Translations under genes and position numbers: made by a program | Shown here: positions 27,551 through 35,353 of the stretch, in pieces | How positions within the stretch are numbered: position 1 is the stretch's first letter | How the letters are laid out: the number at the start of each line of letters is the position of its first letter | Notes under the pieces: model-generated | Databases searched by the model: none | Seen by the model: only the letters and a program-made list of their open reading frames with translations | What the model was told of the DNA's origin: nothing | Assembly: GCF_026004115.1 (NCBI RefSeq) | Contig: NZ_BPIM01000001.1 | Location: forward strand, 1 to 64,000 | Length of the DNA: 64,000 nt | DNA from: Meiothermus sp. | Lineage (GTDB): Bacteria; Deinococcota; Deinococci; Deinococcales; Thermaceae | Direction of reading: 5' to 3'

Positions 27551-27669
27551 TGCACGGGTAACTTGTTTAGCGGCATGTTTTGAAGCATGTGGATTGCCCA
27601 TATTTGCGATGAGCGGCTCAGTGGGAGGTACTGAAGTGCGTACCAAATTCCTGGTTTCCAGACCACTAG
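27551..27669. repeat. 119-bp dispersed repeat, copy 1
   Basis: It aligns without gaps to 62991-63109; I count 23 differences in 120 aligned bases, about 81% identity. The ends carry a short subterminal inverted repeat (GGGTAAC at 27556-27562, GGTTTCC at 27653-27659, which is GGTTACC in the other copy). It is absent from repeat copy A at the corresponding place. No open reading frame is conserved between the copies. Confidence 0.7.
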
Positions 27670-27702
27670 CCTCCCCCGTTCGGGCAGGAAGGAGTGGTTT
27701 TA

Positions 27703-28136
27703 TACCGGATTCAAAAAGATAATCATCCAAACTAAAGATCCACCAGAGGCTATCTTTTTGAATCCTAGAGCACCCCCCTCCCGAACGGTCGGCGAAGAAA
27801 GTGTCTCCTTTCCAAGGGGCGGTATCGCCCTCCGCTACGCGGATAACTTCCAAGGGGCGGTATCGCCCTCCGCTACGCGGATAACTTCCAAGGGGCGGTA
27901 TCGCCCTCCGCTACGCGGATAACTTCCAAGGGGCGGTATCGCCCTCCGCTACGCGGATAACTTCGGCCCGGTTAGTTCGCCGCCATACAGCGCCGTACTA
28001 GGTGCGCCCACAATAGATTTTTGTGGTGACGGTTTCGGCGAAAGAAGTGGCCGGTCTTCAAAGCGGCGCAGCTTATGGGCTCCCCTTTTCGGGTAGAGCA
28101 AATTCCTAACGTTGTTGTACTTAACCGAATCTGGTA
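27703..28136. mobile_element. 434-bp MITE-like element with TTA target duplication
   Basis: Termini TACCGGATTC (27703-27712) and GAATCTGGTA (28127-28136) are inverted repeats matching at 9 of 10 positions. TTA is present on both sides (27700-27702 and 28137-28139). Copy A has the unoccupied sequence GGTTTTACTTTGTGCACC at 18535-18552. Inside are a 15-bp perfect hairpin (27707-27721 with 27751-27765), four 38-bp tandem repeats and a tail shared with 20586-20673. It encodes no transposase, so it would need one supplied in trans. Confidence 0.65.
27812..27963. repeat. Four perfect tandem copies of a 38-bp unit
   Basis: Units start at 27812, 27850, 27888 and 27926 and are identical. Each contains two small hairpins, GGGCG-gtat-CGCCC and CCGC-tac-GCGG. 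A fifth, diverged unit lies at 20586-20622, with a GU-compatible change in the first stem. There are no spacers, so this is not a CRISPR array. Confidence 0.9.
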
Positions 28137-28261
28137 TTACTTTATGCACCAGCCCTGCTGCACACCTGTACGCAATCCGCCCCCTTCTGTGAGGTTCATG
28201 CAAATGCTCAACAAAAATTCTGGGGCGTCCCAATGAGCCCCAGGGTTCAGTTCTAATTAGC

Positions 28262-29479
28262 TTACAGCCTGCTGCGCGGGTCGAGCGCATCCCGCAGGCC
28301 ATCCCCCAGATAGTTGAAGGCCAGCACTGTCAGGAAAATCATGAAACCCGGCGCCAGCGCCAACCAGGGCGCAGTAAAAATGTATTCCTGGGCCTTGGTG
28401 AGCATGTTGCCCCAGGTGGCTACCGGCGGCTGAATACCAAAGCCCAGAAAAGAGAGGGCCGCCTCGGTCAGAATGGCCCCCCCGATGGCCAGGGTAGCGT
28501 TCACAATCAGCGGGGCCAGGGTGTTGGGTACCAGGTGGCGGAACATGATGCGGGTCTCGCCGGCCCCCAGGGCCTGGGCGGCGGTGGTGAATTCTTGCTC
28601 CCGCAGGCTCAGCACCGCCCCCCGGATCAGCCGACCCGTCCCGATCCAGCCAAACAGCACGATAATGGTGATGATAATAAAGACCGAGGCCGACTCCCCA
28701 AACACACCCTGAGCCCACTGGCCCACCGCCCCCTGGGTATCGCGCAAGAGCGCCGAAAGCACCAGCAATAGCGGAAGTTCGGGGATGGTCAGCATGAAGT
28801 CCATGAAGCGCGAAATGGCGATGTCCAGATCGAGCTTACCCTGACCAAAAAGCCCCCAACCAGCAATAAACAGCACCACGCCCCAAACCAGCACCAGTCC
28901 CAGCAAAGAAAGGACATTGTTCAGGGATGCGGTACCCGCAAAAAGGGCCTGCACATTAGCGCCTGATAGTAGCCAGGCCAGATCAGCTACCAAAAACAAC
29001 AACAAGTACAGCAAGAACCAGGAAATCACCCGCCAGATGGCAAAGGGCCAGGGGCTCCAGCCGCCTGCCAGCTTGGCCAGCGGGCCGGCGTAAAAGCGTA
29101 GCGGTCTACCCGAGAAATACCCTGCAATCACCCCCAGGGTAGTTCCCAACAAGGCAGCCGCAAAAGCCGCCACAAACCCCACCAGAAGGGAGATGCGTGC
29201 GCCGTAGATGATGCGCGAAAGCACATCGCGGCCTAGCTCGTCGGTGCCCAGCCAGTGCTCCCTCGAGGGCCCCTGGAAATAGTAGTCGGCCAGGTTATCG
29301 CCTGTCGGCTGGGCGGTAGGGCTGTAGGGCGCAATCCAGGGAGCAAAAATGGCCATCAGCACCAGCAGAATAACCACCCCCAGCGAGAACATCGCGGCCT
29401 TGTGCTTGCGAAATCGTCGCCAGGCCAGAGCCCAGGTAGATTGGGATTTTTGTTTAGAAGCAGTAGCAACAGCAGCCAT
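28262..29479 (-). CDS. dppC: Peptide/nickel-type ABC permease, DppC-like, with extra membrane insert
   Basis: 405 residues from the ATG at 29479, which has AGGAG 6 bases upstream. The N-terminus (KHKAAMFSLGVVILLVLMAIFAPWIAPYSP) and GTDELGRDVLSRIIYGARISL are standard DppC/OppC. The EAA loop is REQEFTTAAQALGAGETRIMF in the C-terminal half. Between GYFSGRP and DIAISRFMDFMLTIPELPLL is an insert of about 100 residues with two more hydrophobic segments, which typical 300-residue DppC proteins lack. It pairs with the DppB-like protein encoded 7 bases upstream in the operon to import di- or oligopeptides. Substrate is not determined. Confidence 0.87.
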   Translation of the reverse strand: MAAVATASKQKSQSTWALAWRRFRKHKAAMFSLGVVILLVLMAIFAPWIAPYSPTAQPTGDNLADYYFQGPSREHWLGTDELGRDVLSRIIYGARISLLVGFVAAFAAALLGTTLGVIAGYFSGRPLRFYAGPLAKLAGGWSPWPFAIWRVISWFLLYLLLFLVADLAWLLSGANVQALFAGTASLNNVLSLLGLVLVWGVVLFIAGWGLFGQGKLDLDIAISRFMDFMLTIPELPLLLVLSALLRDTQGAVGQWAQGVFGESASVFIIITIIVLFGWIGTGRLIRGAVLSLREQEFTTAAQALGAGETRIMFRHLVPNTLAPLIVNATLAIGGAILTEAALSFLGFGIQPPVATWGNMLTKAQEYIFTAPWLALAPGFMIFLTVLAFNYLGDGLRDALDPRSRL

Positions 29480-29486
29480 AAAACTC

Positions 29487-30497
29487 CTAACTATAGCGGA
29501 TGCGGGGATCCACCACCGCATACATCAAGTCGGCCAGCAGGTTAAAGGTTGCGGTGAGCAAGGCCAGGAAGGCCAGTGCGGCCATGGCCACGTTGTAGTC
29601 TTTTTCCACCAGCGAGTCGAAAATAGCTCGGCCCATGCCCGGATAGGAGAAGATGGTCTCGGTAATGACCGCGCCCCCAAATACCCCAGGAATGGCCAGG
29701 CCCACCAGGGTTACGATGGGAATGAGGGCATTGCGCAGGGCATGCTTGTAGAGTACCACGCGCTCGCCCAAGCCTTTGGCCCGCGCGGTACGCACGTAGT
29801 CCTGGTTCAAGACCTCGAGCAAGCTCGCCCGCATATAGCGTGTCCAGGCAGCCATCTGGATGGTAGAAAGGGCCAGTACAGGCAAAACCAGCTTAAAGGC
29901 CCAATCGCCGATGAACTGCAAGAAGGTAATCTCGCCGCTTTGCACCTGCGACCACTGGAAGTCGGAGATGCTTTGCACGGGAAACTTGGGAAACCATGGC
30001 AATTGTTCGGGCAGCCACACCGCAAACACAAACAACAGCAGGATGCCCAGAAAAAAGATGGGCATGGAGAACCCCACGAACGAGAAAAAGGTGATGACAT
30101 AATCGGCCCGGCTGTACTGCCGCACTGCCGAAAATATGCCTACTGGTATAGCCACCAGCAAGGCCAGGGTCAAAGCTGCGCCCGAAAGCACCAGGGTGCG
30201 GGGCAAGCGCTGACCGAAAATAATCTGTCCCGCCGGAGAAGCGTAGGTGCGGGACTGACCAAAGTCGCCCTGCAGGGCCCGCCCAAGCCACTTGAAATAG
30301 CGGACATAAACGGGCTGATCGAGGCCATAGGCCCGGCGCAATTGTTCCAGTTGCTCGGCGGTGATGCGGGGGTTCTGCTGGCGCAGTTCGTCCAGCGGGT
30401 CTCCTGGTTGTAGGGCCAACAAAGTGAAAATGACTACGGAGGCTGCAAACAACAAAGGAATCATTTGCAGCAGTCGGCGCATCGTGTAAGCAAACAC
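29487..30497 (-). CDS. dppB: Peptide/nickel-type ABC permease, DppB-like
   Basis: 336 residues with six membrane helices. The N-terminus RRLLQMIPLLFAASVVIFTLLALQPGDPL is characteristic of DppB/OppB; the EAA loop contains VRTARAKGLGERVVLYKHAL. GTG at 30497 is taken as start; TAATATT lies just upstream on the - strand, so a leaderless start is possible, and an ATG at 30482 is the alternative. It lies 135 bases downstream of the first binding-protein gene, with a terminator-like hairpin between, and 7 bases before the DppC-like gene. Confidence 0.9.
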   Translation of the reverse strand: MFAYTMRRLLQMIPLLFAASVVIFTLLALQPGDPLDELRQQNPRITAEQLEQLRRAYGLDQPVYVRYFKWLGRALQGDFGQSRTYASPAGQIIFGQRLPRTLVLSGAALTLALLVAIPVGIFSAVRQYSRADYVITFFSFVGFSMPIFFLGILLLFVFAVWLPEQLPWFPKFPVQSISDFQWSQVQSGEITFLQFIGDWAFKLVLPVLALSTIQMAAWTRYMRASLLEVLNQDYVRTARAKGLGERVVLYKHALRNALIPIVTLVGLAIPGVFGGAVITETIFSYPGMGRAIFDSLVEKDYNVAMAALAFLALLTATFNLLADLMYAVVDPRIRYS

Positions 30498-30591
30498 ACT
30501 CCAATATTACCGCCCCATGACCTTTTTTGTATCTCCGGGCACCCATACACATATCCACCGAATGGTGGAGGGTTCGTTGAGCACTGCAAAA

Positions 30592-30612
30592 CCCCCTCCG
30601 GGTTGGAGGGGG
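30592..30612 (-). terminator. Intrinsic terminator after the first binding-protein gene
   Basis: CCCCCTCC (30592-30599) and GGAGGGGG (30605-30612) form a perfect 8-bp GC stem with a 5-base loop. On the - strand it is followed by TTTTGC. It lies 20 bases past the stop at 30633 and before dppB, so it could reduce read-through into the permease genes. A second small hairpin (TCCACC/GGTGGA, 30554-30569) follows. Confidence 0.65.
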
Positions 30613-30632
30613 CTCCACCAACTAAAGCGTCG

Positions 30633-32480
30633 TTACTTGATGGGTTGGCCGTACTTGGCCTGGTCGTAGACCTTCTGGGCCCCTCTGGACTGCCAGCCAA
30701 TCAGCCAGGGCTCAATGGTGGGGTAGGCGGAGTTAGCGAAGGTAGAAGAGGTGTAGTTGAGCAACCCTACCCGGTAAACCCGCGCATCGGACTGGAAGTA
30801 CAAAGGGATCATGGCCACTTCGCTGGCCCAGATTTCCTGCATGCGAGCGAAGATTTGCTTGCGGCGGTTCACATCAAACTCGAGCACCGCCTGGTTGCGC
30901 AGGCGATCGAACTCTTCGTTGCACCAACCGCCAAAGTTCAGGCCCCGGAAGCCATTTTCGCGGGTAGGCACATACACCACCTTGCCCTCTTCGTCCCGAC
31001 AGGCCGAGCGTACCCCATCGTCGGCCTGGCCCATACTGAAAGCGAAGTGCAAGAAGCCCGTCCAGGTGCCCTCCTGGGCCCGGGCCCGGTACTGTGCCCC
31101 CAGAACCACTGCGCTGGGCGCGTTGTTGATGCGCACCGCAATGCCTACCTGGCGGTAGTTCTCGGCCACAAACTGTTGGATACGCTCGCGCACCTGGTTG
31201 CCAGCGGTGGTGGCCCATTCGATTTCGAAGCGTACGGTTCGACCGTCTACAGTCCGTTGCAGGATGCCGTCCGGCCCAGGGCGCCAGCCCAGCTCGGCCA
31301 GCAGTTGACGGGCCCGCTCGGGGTTGTAGGGGTACTTGGTCACGTTCGGGTTGAACATGGGGTTCTGCGGCGCCACCCAGGTGTGCGAAACCGTATACAG
31401 CCCATCGAAGAAGGCTTTGGTAATGCCCTCGCGGTTCATGGCGTATATCAGGGCCTGGCGGGTCTTGACGTTGTCGAGTTGCAGATCTTTGACCCGCTGC
31501 ACATTGGTGAACTGGTTGATCTCCAGGTGTTCGAAGAAGGGCGTGGGCACCGACCAGATCTCGAAGCGGCCTGGTGCGCGGCTGGTGAGCTGCTTGCTGC
31601 GCCCCTGGTCAAAGGAGATGGAGACACTCGAGGCCGCGTCAATCCCCCCGCCCAGAATGGCCACCAAAAGCGAGTTGGTGTTCTGAATGATGCGGTAAAC
31701 CACACGCTGGACATACTTGTCCTCGCCACCGGGGGGCTTGATCCAGAAACGCGGGTTCCGCTGCATCTCGATGGTGCTGCCGGGTACCCAGCGGGTCAGG
31801 GTGAAGGGGCCCGAGTAGACCATCCGCCCACTACTCAGGTACTGTGGGTTGGAAAACTGAGTAAAGAAGTTGCGGAAAATCTCGGCCTGGCGCGCGGTAT
31901 CGGTGGTCTGAGCCGCTGCCGCTTTGGCTTTGTCCCACTCTGCTCGCATGATGTGGTTGGGAGCGTAGTAGACCTGGTTGATGTCCAGGTCGTAGAAGTA
32001 GGCCGGCTCGAGGCTCACCGTGAAGTTGCGCGCGTCGCGCACCCGCAGGGTGGCCCGGTCGAAAAAGTCTATGTTAGTAGAGGGCACCCCTTTGGTCTTG
32101 CCCATCTCGAAGTAAAGCGCCACATCCTCGGTGCTGATGGGCCGTCCGTCCGACCAGACCGCATCGGGACGGATGGTGTAATCGAGCTCGAGGCGCCGCA
32201 CCCCCGGACGCACGCTCACAAAGCGCAGGCGATTGTTCTGGGCAGTGGGCACTTCCGTCACCACCACCGGAATCACATCCAGGTCGCGGTTGGTCTGCAC
32301 AATGGGGGCAAACAAAAAGTTTTCGATCTCGAACTTGATGGACTGGTTGGAGATGGCATTAACTACGTCCCCGGCCAGCACCCGGGGCTCCTGGGCTGCC
32401 CCAATGATCAGGCTGTTGTCTTGCGGGCCAGCCAGGGCCATTCCACCTAAAACCATCAGCGCAATGAGCTTCCGTTTCAT
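30633..32480 (-). CDS. Peptide ABC transporter substrate-binding protein 1 (SBP_bac_5)
   Basis: 615 residues from the ATG at 32480, preceded by GAGGAGGAG. Signal peptide MKRKLIALMVLGGMALAGPQ, with no lipobox Cys. The family 5 solute-binding features include RLELDYTIRPDAVWSDGRPI near residue 100, GRMVYSGPFTLTRWVPGSTI, NMREG-type helix ALIYAMNREGITKAFFDGLY and a closing IPLYFQSDARVY. It is a close paralogue of the protein encoded at 32663-34537 and feeds the DppBC-like permeases downstream. Specificity cannot be read from sequence. Confidence 0.9.
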   Translation of the reverse strand: MKRKLIALMVLGGMALAGPQDNSLIIGAAQEPRVLAGDVVNAISNQSIKFEIENFLFAPIVQTNRDLDVIPVVVTEVPTAQNNRLRFVSVRPGVRRLELDYTIRPDAVWSDGRPISTEDVALYFEMGKTKGVPSTNIDFFDRATLRVRDARNFTVSLEPAYFYDLDINQVYYAPNHIMRAEWDKAKAAAAQTTDTARQAEIFRNFFTQFSNPQYLSSGRMVYSGPFTLTRWVPGSTIEMQRNPRFWIKPPGGEDKYVQRVVYRIIQNTNSLLVAILGGGIDAASSVSISFDQGRSKQLTSRAPGRFEIWSVPTPFFEHLEINQFTNVQRVKDLQLDNVKTRQALIYAMNREGITKAFFDGLYTVSHTWVAPQNPMFNPNVTKYPYNPERARQLLAELGWRPGPDGILQRTVDGRTVRFEIEWATTAGNQVRERIQQFVAENYRQVGIAVRINNAPSAVVLGAQYRARAQEGTWTGFLHFAFSMGQADDGVRSACRDEEGKVVYVPTRENGFRGLNFGGWCNEEFDRLRNQAVLEFDVNRRKQIFARMQEIWASEVAMIPLYFQSDARVYRVGLLNYTSSTFANSAYPTIEPWLIGWQSRGAQKVYDQAKYGQPIK

Positions 32481-32616
32481 CGCTCCTCCTCGTATAGCCA
32501 CTGTTTGGCTGGGCCTGATTCTATTGTCCAACGGGCGATTTGTGTACTACTTGACAAGCAATCATTATACATGTATGCGAAAGACTATTCATTGTCCTGA
32601 TCGGTTCTCTATAAAG

Positions 32617-32645
32617 GCAAAACCAGGGGATCCCCCTGGTTTTGC
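32617..32645 (-). terminator. Intrinsic terminator between the two binding-protein genes
   Basis: GCAAAACCAGGGG (32617-32629) and CCCCTGGTTTTGC (32633-32645) form a perfect 13-bp stem with a 3-base loop. On the - strand it lies 18 bases after the stop at 32663 and is followed by CTTTATAG. It would partly end transcription after the promoter-proximal binding-protein gene. Confidence 0.75.
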
Positions 32646-32662
32646 GGTTAACGAGTGGAGGG

Positions 32663-34537
32663 TTACTTGATGGCGATACCACCTGCCTGGGCCTGGTCGT
32701 GGCGCTTGGCCGCCCCACGGCTGGCCCAGCCAATCTCCCAGGCGTTCCAACCGGGGTAGCCGTTGCCACCGGAATAGGTCGAGGCTACATAGTTCACCAG
32801 ACCGTTGCGCACCACCAGGAAGTTGGAGCGGAAGCGCAAGGGCAGAGCCGGGAGTTCATCGGCCCAAATCTCCTGGGCGCGGGCGAAGAGTTGCTTGCGG
32901 CGGGCCTCGTCGAACTCGAGCACCCCCTGGCTGGTCAGGCGGTCGAACTCGTCGTTGCGCCAGTTGCCGATGTTCTGGCCGGCGTAGTTATTTTCTTTGC
33001 TGGGCACCAACTGAGCCCCGGTATTGAGGTTTTTGAACTGGAAGAGGTTGCCGTCTTCGGCCAGGCTGCTCACCCAGGCAAACATGAAGAACACCCACTT
33101 GCCTTCCTCGGCCCGCTGGATGAAGTCGTCAGCAAAGACCACCGCGCTGGGGGCGTTGGCAGTCTTGACCGCAATGCCCACCTGGCGCCACTGCTCGATG
33201 AAGAGTTGCTGGGTGCGCTCGCGGATGGCGTTGCCAGCGGTGGTTACCCAGTCGAGCTCAAAGCGCACCGTGCGGCCATCCACCGTGCGTTGCAGGATGC
33301 CGTCGGGGCCGGGCCGCCAGCCCACCTGGGCCAGCAGTTCGCGGGCGCGGGCCGGGTTGTACTCGTACTTCTTCACGTTGGGGTTGAAAAGCGGGTTGGA
33401 GGGAGCCACCCAGGTATGGGACACCGGCTCGGCCCCATCGAAGAAGGCCTGCACCCAGGCATCGCGGTTGATGGCGTGCAAGAGGGCCTGGCGGGTGCGC
33501 TTGTCGTCCAGGGTCAGGTCGCGCACCTTTTGCACGTTGGTGAACTTGTTGATATCGATGTGCTCCCAGATGGCGCCCGGAATAGCCCAGATATCGAAGC
33601 GTCCAGCAGCGCGGCTGGTGAGCTGCTTGCTGCGGGCCTGGTCGGCGGAGATGCCCACAGTCGAGGTAGCGTCGATGCCACCGCCCAGAATGGCTACCAG
33701 GAGCGAGTTGGTGTTCTGGATGATGCGGTAGATCACGCGCTGGACATAGTTATTGGCCCCACCTTGCGGAGTGATGGCATTGAAGTTGGGGTTGCGAACC
33801 AGCTCAATGGAGCTATTGGAAACCCAGCGCTGCACCCGGAAGGGGCCGCTGTAGACCATGCGTCCGGCGTTGATGGCCTGGTTGGAGCTAAACTGCTGGA
33901 AGAAGTTGCGGTACAGCTCGTTGAGGCGCTGGGCGTCGCGGTCGGGGTTGAGGGGCGCGGCAGCCGCTTTGACCTTCTCCCACTCGGGGCCCATCTTGTG
34001 CACCGGTGCATAGCCTATGGGCGAGCCGTAGGTGTCGTAGTAGTAGGCCGGCTCAAAGATAACGGTCATGTTCTGCTTATCGCGGACGCGCAGGTTGACC
34101 CGTTCCCAGTAGTCGGGGTTGTTGAGGGCCATCCCCTTGGCTTTACCCACTTCGAAGTAGAAGGCGAAGTCGTCGGTGTCCAGAGGGTCGCCATCCGACC
34201 AGCGCAGGTTGGGCTTCAGGGTAATGTCGATCTCGAGGCGACGCTTACCACCGCCAATATCGGTCACCCGCAGGCGGCGGTTGGCCAGGGTAGGCACCTC
34301 GGTAGCCAGCACAGCTTCGTTTTCGGCCCGCAGGTTTTGCACAATTAGGGGTGCGAAAAGGTAGTTCTCGATCTCCACCTTGATGGACTGGTTGGAGATC
34401 ACGTTCAAGAAATCGCCCCCCAGCACCCGCGGTTCTTGGGATGCCCCCACAACCAGGCTGTTGTCCGCCGGGCCGGCCAGGGCTGCACCGGCCACCAAAG
34501 TTAGACCCAGTGCAACAATCTTGCTGTAACGATTCAT
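32663..34537 (-). CDS. Peptide ABC transporter substrate-binding protein 2 (SBP_bac_5)
   Basis: 624 residues. Signal peptide MNRYSKIVALGLTLVAGAALAGP, with no lipobox. Same fold and many shared blocks as protein 1 (GASQEPRVLGGDFLNVISNQ, GRMVYSGPFRVQRWVSNSSI, LLHAINRDAWVQAFFDGAEP). AAAGGAGG precedes the ATG at 34537. It is the promoter-proximal gene of the operon, with a strong promoter 64 bases upstream and a terminator just after it. It is therefore probably the most abundant product, as is common for ABC binding proteins. It arose by tandem duplication with protein 1. Confidence 0.9.
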   Translation of the reverse strand: MNRYSKIVALGLTLVAGAALAGPADNSLVVGASQEPRVLGGDFLNVISNQSIKVEIENYLFAPLIVQNLRAENEAVLATEVPTLANRRLRVTDIGGGKRRLEIDITLKPNLRWSDGDPLDTDDFAFYFEVGKAKGMALNNPDYWERVNLRVRDKQNMTVIFEPAYYYDTYGSPIGYAPVHKMGPEWEKVKAAAAPLNPDRDAQRLNELYRNFFQQFSSNQAINAGRMVYSGPFRVQRWVSNSSIELVRNPNFNAITPQGGANNYVQRVIYRIIQNTNSLLVAILGGGIDATSTVGISADQARSKQLTSRAAGRFDIWAIPGAIWEHIDINKFTNVQKVRDLTLDDKRTRQALLHAINRDAWVQAFFDGAEPVSHTWVAPSNPLFNPNVKKYEYNPARARELLAQVGWRPGPDGILQRTVDGRTVRFELDWVTTAGNAIRERTQQLFIEQWRQVGIAVKTANAPSAVVFADDFIQRAEEGKWVFFMFAWVSSLAEDGNLFQFKNLNTGAQLVPSKENNYAGQNIGNWRNDEFDRLTSQGVLEFDEARRKQLFARAQEIWADELPALPLRFRSNFLVVRNGLVNYVASTYSGGNGYPGWNAWEIGWASRGAAKRHDQAQAGGIAIK

Positions 34538-34552
34538 CTAGCCTCCTTTTGG

Positions 34553-34574
34553 GATTCTGTACCTCTACAGAATC
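34553..34574 (-). promoter_or_regulatory. Leader hairpin before binding protein 2
   Basis: GATTCTGTA (34553-34561) and TACAGAATC (34566-34574) form a perfect 9-bp stem with a 4-base loop in the untranslated leader, just upstream of the ribosome binding site (34541-34548). It could stabilise the 5' end of the mRNA, or be an operator downstream of the promoter. Confidence 0.5.
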
Positions 34575-34601
34575 GTTTAACTATGGCATTTTGCCGTACC
34601 T

Positions 34602-34629
34602 ATTATAGCCATCCAGCCATGCCCGTCAA
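34602..34629 (-). promoter_or_regulatory. Promoter of the peptide transporter operon
   Basis: On the - strand, TTGACG (34629-34624), a 16-base spacer and a perfect TATAAT (34607-34602). This is the best sigma-70-type match in the window and suits a highly expressed binding-protein gene. Confidence 0.8.
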
Positions 34630-34708
34630 ATCCGACAAGGATGAGGGTTTGTGTTGCAGGCTTGAGGTTTTTTTATATCCAGGACGCAAATTCGGCCATA
34701 TATACGAA

Positions 34709-34734
34709 ATCCATCCACCAAACGGTGGATGGAT
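34709..34734 (-). terminator. Hairpin downstream of the Fe-S carrier gene, possible terminator
   Basis: ATCCATCCACC (34709-34719) and GGTGGATGGAT (34724-34734) form a perfect 11-bp stem with a 4-base loop, about 80 bases after the stop at 34814 on the - strand. The following T-run is weak (TTTCGT), so termination is only moderately supported. Apart from this hairpin and the operon promoter, the gap 34538-34813 shows nothing else. Confidence 0.45.
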
Positions 34735-34813
34735 AGGCTCGCCACAACAGCTATTTGTAATCCGAGCTACACCACAAGCATTTTGCGCGTATACAGCCGC
34801 GGGGAGATGCAAT

Positions 34814-35209
34814 CTAATGGCTGCTGCAACAGCCACCGCTTCCCTCACCATCGGGGGCTTTGGCGCCGTCGGTGCGGAAGGAATGGCCACAACCACAAGA
34901 AGATGTGGCCTGCGGGTTATTCACGCTAAATCCTCCGCCCATCAGATTTTCTACCCAGTCCACCTCGGAGCCCGCCAGCAGGGGCAGGGACATGCGATCT
35001 ACTACCAGCCGCACCCCGTACATCTCTACAGAAGTATCGCCCTCGAGCTCCCGCTCATCCACAGCCATGCCGTACTGGTAGCCGCTGCAACCGCCCGATT
35101 TGATAAACACCCGGATGGCCGCATGGGGTTTGTTGTACCGATTGAGAATCTCCTTGGCCCGCTCGGCAGCCAGGGGTGTAATGGAAAGCACGGTTTGCTC
35201 CTGAACCAC
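34814..35209 (-). CDS. erpA: A-type iron-sulfur carrier protein (ErpA/SufA family)
   Basis: 131 residues. The HesB/IscA domain has [11 protein letters not shown] with the first conserved Cys near residue 41, and SSCGCGHSF with the CxC pair near 105. These ligate the Fe-S cluster that is passed to target apoproteins. The C-terminus ends in GGCCSSH, a further Cys pair not usual in ErpA. AAAGGAGG lies 8 bases before the GTG start. It stands alone with no suf/isc genes nearby. Confidence 0.88.
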   Translation of the reverse strand: MVQEQTVLSITPLAAERAKEILNRYNKPHAAIRVFIKSGGCSGYQYGMAVDERELEGDTSVEMYGVRLVVDRMSLPLLAGSEVDWVENLMGGGFSVNNPQATSSCGCGHSFRTDGAKAPDGEGSGGCCSSH

Positions 35210-35353
35210 GAAAGACCTCCTTTTACAAGGTTAGCACGGCAGCCAGGCGAAAACGTAAGCAGGTGCACTCCAGGGTAGCCCAACGTTCAGGGTCGAAGGT
35301 ACAGAGCCCCTCGAGTTCCTTAGCGAGTTACCAGTTCACCGTAGTATGTACCC

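Larger units (their letters stand above)
27440..28157. repeat. Composite inverted-repeat element, copy B, with nested insertions
   Basis: This occupies nearly all of an 875-bp gene-free gap (27387-28261). Its ends are perfect 11-bp inverted repeats: CAGGGCTGGTG at 27440-27450 and CACCAGCCCTG at 28147-28157. Blocks 27449-27542, 27670-27702 and 28137-28157 match copy A at 18297-18559. Relative to copy A it carries two extra segments: a 119-bp one (27551-27669) and a 434-bp one (27703-28136). CAGCCAGG/CCTGGCTG (27470-27477, 27523-27530) is an internal inverted repeat. No real gene is seen inside. Confidence 0.7.

Noticed and set aside
27368-27853. 161-codon - strand frame in the repeat region
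   Set aside because: It spans borders of three repeat elements and has no conserved counterpart in the other copies.
27812-27963. Possible CRISPR array
   Set aside because: The 38-bp units are directly adjacent with no spacers, and no cas genes are in the window.
30465-32450. 661-codon open frame on the + strand
   Set aside because: Fully antisense to the binding-protein gene at 30633-32480, which has a signal peptide, ribosome site and family motifs. The + frame has no recognisable domain and results from GC-rich codon bias.
32642-34348. 568-codon open frame on the + strand
   Set aside because: Antisense shadow of the second binding-protein gene, with similar artefactual repeats to the frame at 30465.
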